DNA of 44,930 nt from Vicinamibacterales bacterium (GTDB lineage Bacteria; Acidobacteriota; Vicinamibacteria; Vicinamibacterales; JAMQPK01). Below are positions 41,785 through 44,930 of this stretch, one piece after another; position 1 is the stretch's first letter; each line of letters begins with the position of its first letter. The notes below the pieces were generated by a model. It was not told where the DNA came from, did no database searches, and saw nothing but the letters and a program-made list of their open reading frames with translations. The stretch spans positions 1 to 44,930 of the forward strand of contig JAMQPK010000119.1 of the NCBI GenBank assembly GCA_023717525.1, written 5' to 3'. The translations under genes and the position numbers were made by a program.

Positions 41785-41864
41785 GTAGAAGGTTGAAGGT
41801 GGGAGGTGGAAGGTAGGTTGGAAGTAGCTCTCACTTACCTTCCACTTTTCACTTTCCAGTTTCT
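41781..41864. repeat. Heptanucleotide repeat tract 4, purine-rich then pyrimidine-rich
   Basis: Twelve 7-nt units in register. Purine-rich units (GTAGGTA, GAAGGTT, GAAGGTG, GGAGGTG, GAAGGTA) run to about 41822, then pyrimidine-rich ones (ACCTTCC, ACTTTTC, ACTTTCC, AGTTTCT) from 41837. The two halves are imperfect complements of each other. The first unit contains the symporter stop codon TAG (41782-41784). Confidence 0.85.
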
Positions 41865-41885
41865 ACCTGCAGCGAAGTAAGTAAG

Positions 41886-41961
41886 TGGGGTGAGTGACGG
41901 GGATCGAACCCGCGACTACCGGCGCCACAGGCCGGTGCTCTACCACTGAGCTACACTCACC
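41886..41961 (-). tRNA. tRNA-His (GTG)
   Basis: On the minus strand a complete cloverleaf is seen: 7-bp acceptor GTGAGTG/CACTCAC, D-arm GCTCAGTGGTAGAGC, anticodon arm CCGGC-CTGTGGC-GCCGG with anticodon GTG, and T-arm with GGTTCGATCC. The 3' CCA is encoded (A76 at 41886), the discriminator is C73, and the base at 41961 provides the extra G-1 that histidyl-tRNA synthetase requires. It is flanked on both sides by heptanucleotide tracts. Confidence 0.95.
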
Positions 41962-42043
41962 ATCGACGGCAAACCCGAATTTATCACAGAAAAAAAGGGC
42001 CCGGAATCGGTCGCCCGACTTCGGACCCCACCTTCGGAATCTT

Positions 42044-42071
42044 AAATTTGAAATTTCAAATTCCAAATTTT
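42044..42071. repeat. AT-rich heptanucleotide repeat tract 5
   Basis: Four units, AAATTTG, AAATTTC, AAATTCC and AAATTTT, in a GC-rich genome. Eighteen bp (42045-42062) form a perfect palindrome around GAAATTTC, a by-product of the unit sequence. It lies eight bases from the ferredoxin stop codon, between that gene and tRNA-His. Confidence 0.75.
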
Positions 42072-42078
42072 ACATTCT

Positions 42079-42447
42079 TTACGAGTGCGCCGCCGCGCGT
42101 TCTTTCCCGGGAATTGCCATCAACTCCGGATGCGCCGCGACGTGCGCTGCGACGATCGCCTCGGCGCGTGCCATTGCGTCGGCATCGCCGTTGCGATAAA
42201 TCGTATTGGCCTCGATCAAATCCTTCTGCGTCGAAGGCGTGGAATCGTGGCTGTCATAGATCGCCGCGACCGGGCACGCCGGCACGCACGCGCCGCAATC
42301 GATGCACTCTTCGGGATGAATGTAGAGCATATTCATCGCCGCAAATTCTGCTTCGTCCTTGCGCGGATGGATACAATCGACCGGGCACACATCCACGCAC
42401 GCCGTGTCTTTGGTCTCGATACAGGGATCGGTAATAACGAAAGGCAT
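42079..42447 (-). CDS. 7Fe/8Fe-type ferredoxin
   Basis: 122 residues. The N-terminal cluster motif MPFVITDPCIETKDTACVDVCPVDC has the C-x7-C-x3-C spacing of 3Fe-4S/4Fe-4S (7Fe) ferredoxins, and CIDCGACVPACP is a full 4Fe-4S binding motif. This is the FdxA-like group, often annotated 4Fe-4S dicluster ferredoxin. Compared with the roughly 105-residue FdxA there is a longer helical C-terminus (after DSHDSTPS). Electron carrier in the cytoplasm. GGAGG lies six bases before the ATG at 42447. Upstream in-frame ATGs exist to 42525 but would add 26 non-conserved residues. Confidence 0.9.
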   Translation of the reverse strand: MPFVITDPCIETKDTACVDVCPVDCIHPRKDEAEFAAMNMLYIHPEECIDCGACVPACPVAAIYDSHDSTPSTQKDLIEANTIYRNGDADAMARAEAIVAAHVAAHPELMAIPGKERAAAHS

Positions 42448-42758
42448 CGCGTTCCTCCAAGTAGTCCGCCGGATCTCGTTAAGAACTCGCTCGTCGGCCA
42501 ATGATTCTACACAACTTCCAGCCACCTATGTGTGCGAGAACGAGATCCTGTGTGCCCGATTGCGACACCTGGTTGTTAGCCCAATCGTTTAAATAACTTG
42601 CAGCGACCTGAAGCGCGGCCACCGCGTGCACCTGTGTGCCGGACTGGAACGATCACAGCCTTGTCGGTACCCACCACTGTGCCTCTAAATCATGTCAGTT
42701 CAATAGTTTGAGTGAGCGTGTAGTAGTTGGAGTCATCTTTGCTCTGTTGCAGGTCAGA
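42448..42758. other. 311-bp intergenic region without identifiable gene
   Basis: Divergent promoter space between ferredoxin and the subtilase. I see no convincing -35/-10 pair, RNA gene or repeat; the only AT-rich spot is TTTAAATAA around 42589-42596. A GG-N10-GC arrangement at 42729-42742 is too close to the subtilase ATG to be a likely promoter. Confidence 0.5.
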
Positions 42759-44930
42759 ATGCGTAAACTCCTCCTCTCTCTCATGCTCCTGTTGCCGGCT
42801 CTGCCGGCTGCGGCTCAGGTTCCAGACGCCAAGCTGGACGAATCGCTGCGTGAATCACTTCAGCGAGGCTGTGTTGGTACCAAATCCGTCATCGTTCGCA
42901 CGCTCCCTGGATATCGACAGGGCCTGCGTGACACGTTGACACAGCACGGCGACGTGGTGGCCGGGGAATTTCCGGCTCTCGAGGCCGTGGCTGCCGAGGT
43001 GCACTGCGACGACCTGTCGACGCTGGCCGGCTTTGCGTCGGTGGACTCGGTGTCGGCGAACGCGCCGGTGGGCGTGCAGTCGCTGCTCGACGAGACCACC
43101 GCAGCGCGGCAGGCCGTGGCGGCGGCGAAGGCCGCGGTGCAGGCGGCCAAGTCGGCGTCGACGGCCGCGCAACAGGCGGTGCAGGCGCGCGAAGCGGCCG
43201 TGCGTACCGCGCAATCGAATGTGGCGGCGGCGCAGAAGGCCGCAGCGAAAGCGTCAGTGGCCGCCAAGCCAGCAGCGCAGGCGGCGGTGGCGGTGGCCCA
43301 GGCGGTGTTGCAGACCGCCCAAAGTGCCCTGCTCTCGGCGCGGGCGCAGGCGACGCTTGCGCAAGCGACGACGCTCGACGCACAAGAGAATCTCGTGCAG
43401 GCGCGCGAGGCGCTGGCCAGTGCGCAGGCGGTCGTGGCCGCGCGCAAGCGCGAAGGCCAGGCGGCCCGCGGACTGAAAAAGAAGTTCTTCGCCACCCTGC
43501 CCTCGACGACCGGGTGGTTCCAGACCGACGCGCAGCTCGACGCCGACGATGACGATTTCTATGACGCCTTTGGGGCGCTCGCCGGTACGGGTGGTGGCAG
43601 CATCGGCGTCGCCGTGATCGATTCGGGGATCGAGCCGGGCGTCGACTTCGGCGATCGCATTACCGCGTTCTACGACTTCACGCATGGCGACATCCGCGCC
43701 GTGACGCCAAGCGACGACTACGGGCACGGCACGCACGTCGCCGGCCTGATCGCCAGTGAGTTTGTGGGCGTCGCGCCGAACGCGCGGCTCATCGGCCTGA
43801 AGGTGCTCAACCAGAAGGGCCAGGGGCCGACCTCCGACGTGGTGCGGGCGATCGAGTTTGCGATCACCAACAAAGACCTGCTCGGCATTCAGGTGCTGAA
43901 CCTGTCGCTGGGCCATCCGATCTACGCGCCGGCGGCGAGCGACCCACTCGTGCAGGCGGTCGAGCATGCCTCGCGCGCCGGCCTGGTTGTATTGGTCGCG
44001 GCCGGCAATTTTGGCTTGAACCGGCAGACCGGGGAGCCCGGCTACGCCGGGATCGTCTCCCCCGCCAATGCCCCCTCGGCGATTGCGGTGGGCGCCACGC
44101 GCACCTTCAACACCGTATCGCGGCAGGACGATCGTGTCGCGCCCTATAGCTCGCGCGGGCCGTCGTGGTACGACGGCTTCGCCAAACCGGACGTCGTGGC
44201 GCCGGGCGACAACCTGCTGTCGATCGCGGCGGGGAACAGCGCCCTGCGCCTGGCCCAGGAGAAACGGGGCAACACGGGCAACTACATGCGCTTGTCGGGC
44301 ACCAGCATGGCGGCCGGGGTCGCCAGCGGTGTCGTGGCGCTGGTACTCGAGGCCAATCGCGGTCTGACGCCAAATGCGGTCAAGGCAGTGCTCGAGTACA
44401 CCGCGATTCCGGTGAAGGACGACGCCGGGCAGCGCGTCGACGGGCTGACGCAAGGCGCCGGGCAGATCGAAGTGACGGGCGCGCGCGCCTATGCCCGCGC
44501 GATCAATCCGCAGGCGCCGGTCGGCCAGCCGTGGATGTCGACGTCGGTGACGCCGTCGACGGTCATCGGCCTCCGATCCTATGCCTGGTCGCAGTCGATT
44601 CTCTGGGGGACCCACCGCGTCGCCGGCGCGGCGCTGCTGAAAGAGCAGCGGCCGGCTTGGGCGCTGAACGTGGTGTGGGGCAATCTCCTCGACGAGGACG
44701 ACAACATCGTCTGGGGGAACACCTTCGACGAGGACGACAATATCGTCTGGGGCAACAACATCGTCTGGGGCCTGGGCGACGAGGACGACAACATCGTGTG
44801 GGGCAACCTGCTCGATGACGACGACAACATCGTCTGGGGCAACTTCGACGAAGACGACAACATCGTCTGGGGCAACAACATCGTCTGGGGTAACGGGCTC
44901 CTCGGGATGAGCTTCGACGACGACAACATC
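42759..44930 (+). CDS. Subtilisin-like (S8) serine protease with Ala-rich coiled coil and NIVWG repeats (3' truncated)
   Basis: 724 residues up to the window edge, with no stop. Order: signal peptide (residues 1-19, ending PAAAQ); a prodomain-like segment to about 110; a very Ala/Gln-rich helical region (about 113-237) predicted to be a coiled coil; then the S8 catalytic domain with Asp 288 (VAVIDSGIEP), His 323 (DYGHGTHVAG) and Ser 516 (SGTSMAAG), and oxyanion Asn in VAAGNFG. After residue about 635 comes a run of NIVWG-type repeats separated by Asp/Glu-rich spacers. Secreted; the role is probably extracellular proteolysis or autolytic processing. The coiled coil between prodomain and protease is not typical of S8 enzymes. 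Start ATG 42759 has AGGTCAG in front. Confidence 0.9.
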   Translation, partial: MRKLLLSLMLLLPALPAAAQVPDAKLDESLRESLQRGCVGTKSVIVRTLPGYRQGLRDTLTQHGDVVAGEFPALEAVAAEVHCDDLSTLAGFASVDSVSANAPVGVQSLLDETTAARQAVAAAKAAVQAAKSASTAAQQAVQAREAAVRTAQSNVAAAQKAAAKASVAAKPAAQAAVAVAQAVLQTAQSALLSARAQATLAQATTLDAQENLVQAREALASAQAVVAARKREGQAARGLKKKFFATLPSTTGWFQTDAQLDADDDDFYDAFGALAGTGGGSIGVAVIDSGIEPGVDFGDRITAFYDFTHGDIRAVTPSDDYGHGTHVAGLIASEFVGVAPNARLIGLKVLNQKGQGPTSDVVRAIEFAITNKDLLGIQVLNLSLGHPIYAPAASDPLVQAVEHASRAGLVVLVAAGNFGLNRQTGEPGYAGIVSPANAPSAIAVGATRTFNTVSRQDDRVAPYSSRGPSWYDGFAKPDVVAPGDNLLSIAAGNSALRLAQEKRGNTGNYMRLSGTSMAAGVASGVVALVLEANRGLTPNAVKAVLEYTAIPVKDDAGQRVDGLTQGAGQIEVTGARAYARAINPQAPVGQPWMSTSVTPSTVIGLRSYAWSQSILWGTHRVAGAALLKEQRPAWALNVVWGNLLDEDDNIVWGNTFDEDDNIVWGNNIVWGLGDEDDNIVWGNLLDDDDNIVWGNFDEDDNIVWGNNIVWGNGLLGMSFDDDNI
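44667..44930 (+). repeat. NIVWG protein-coding tandem repeat
   Basis: Within the protease gene, one NVVWG and seven NIVWG motifs occur in the last 88 codons, most preceded by DEDD or DDDD. The DNA repeat GACGACAACATCGTCTGGGG is almost unchanged between copies, with three units lacking the acidic spacer (GGCAACAACATCGTCTGG). It continues past the window edge. Acidic-plus-aromatic spacing suggests calcium-binding or a secretion/anchoring segment. Confidence 0.9.

Noticed and set aside
42729-42742. GG-N10-GC arrangement resembling a sigma-54 promoter upstream of the protease
   Set aside because: Transcription would start about five bases before the ATG, leaving no room for the ribosome-binding site, and only TTGCT of the consensus is well matched besides the GG.

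Overview
This is a GC-rich bacterial chromosome segment carrying one tRNA gene, about 40 protein genes and no rRNA, phage or insertion sequence. The gene repertoire points to an acidobacterium, most likely of the Vicinamibacteria type: a paired DUF1592-type cytochrome/DUF1552 Tat protein followed by an ankyrin protein, many secreted proteins and small outer-membrane barrels, a DUF3011 protein, a phytase-like esterase protein, and a subtilase ending in NIVWG repeats. This placement is inference from gene content; no rRNA or marker gene fixes it.

Layout. 1-5.8 kb: end of an unidentified gene, a lipoprotein of the endonuclease/exonuclease/phosphatase fold, a convergent PAP2-type membrane phosphatase, a SoxC-like sulfite dehydrogenase with its cytochrome c, a MazEF-type toxin-antitoxin pair with a perfect 16-bp palindrome over its probable -10 box, and a 2-TM/RCK channel-like protein. 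5.9-8.8 kb: a likely sigma-54 promoter, a DUF3011-porin fusion, a secreted amidohydrolase, and the remnant of a YdeI-like gene. 8.8-13.1 kb: an alpha/beta hydrolase divergent from an aspartate:alanine-exchanger-family antiporter followed by a malic enzyme. 13.1-15.9 kb: a HEAT-repeat protein coupled to a small barrel, and a second small barrel facing away. 15.9-24.2 kb: a Tat-exported enolase-superfamily lipoprotein, the DUF1592/DUF1552 pair, a 55-bp perfect hairpin element, an ankyrin-repeat protein and a phytase-like protein. 24.3-30.3 kb: VIT family transporter, two small hypotheticals, a polytopic membrane protein, a lipoprotein and the HrpB helicase. 30.4-32.4 kb: a cluster of regulator-like proteins that have lost their key residues (PilZ, receiver-zinc ribbon, AAA+ fragment, receiver) plus a tiny membrane protein. 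32.4-42.5 kb: GNAT acetyltransferase, M3 peptidase, bicupin, a three-gene unit (beta-hydroxyacid dehydrogenase, molybdopterin oxidoreductase, LigD ligase-polymerase), zinc-ribbon protein, dicarboxylate symporter, tRNA-His, ferredoxin. 42.8 kb to the end: a subtilisin-like protease running off the window.

The most unusual signal is not a gene. Between 32.4 and 42.1 kb there are six tracts with a strict 7-nt period, each with a different unit sequence. Four of them contain the stop codon of the adjacent gene, a fifth lies within about 10 nt of one, and the sixth encodes the interdomain linker of LigD. They resemble in style the heptanucleotide STRR/LTRR repeats of cyanobacteria. None is evident in the first 32 kb.
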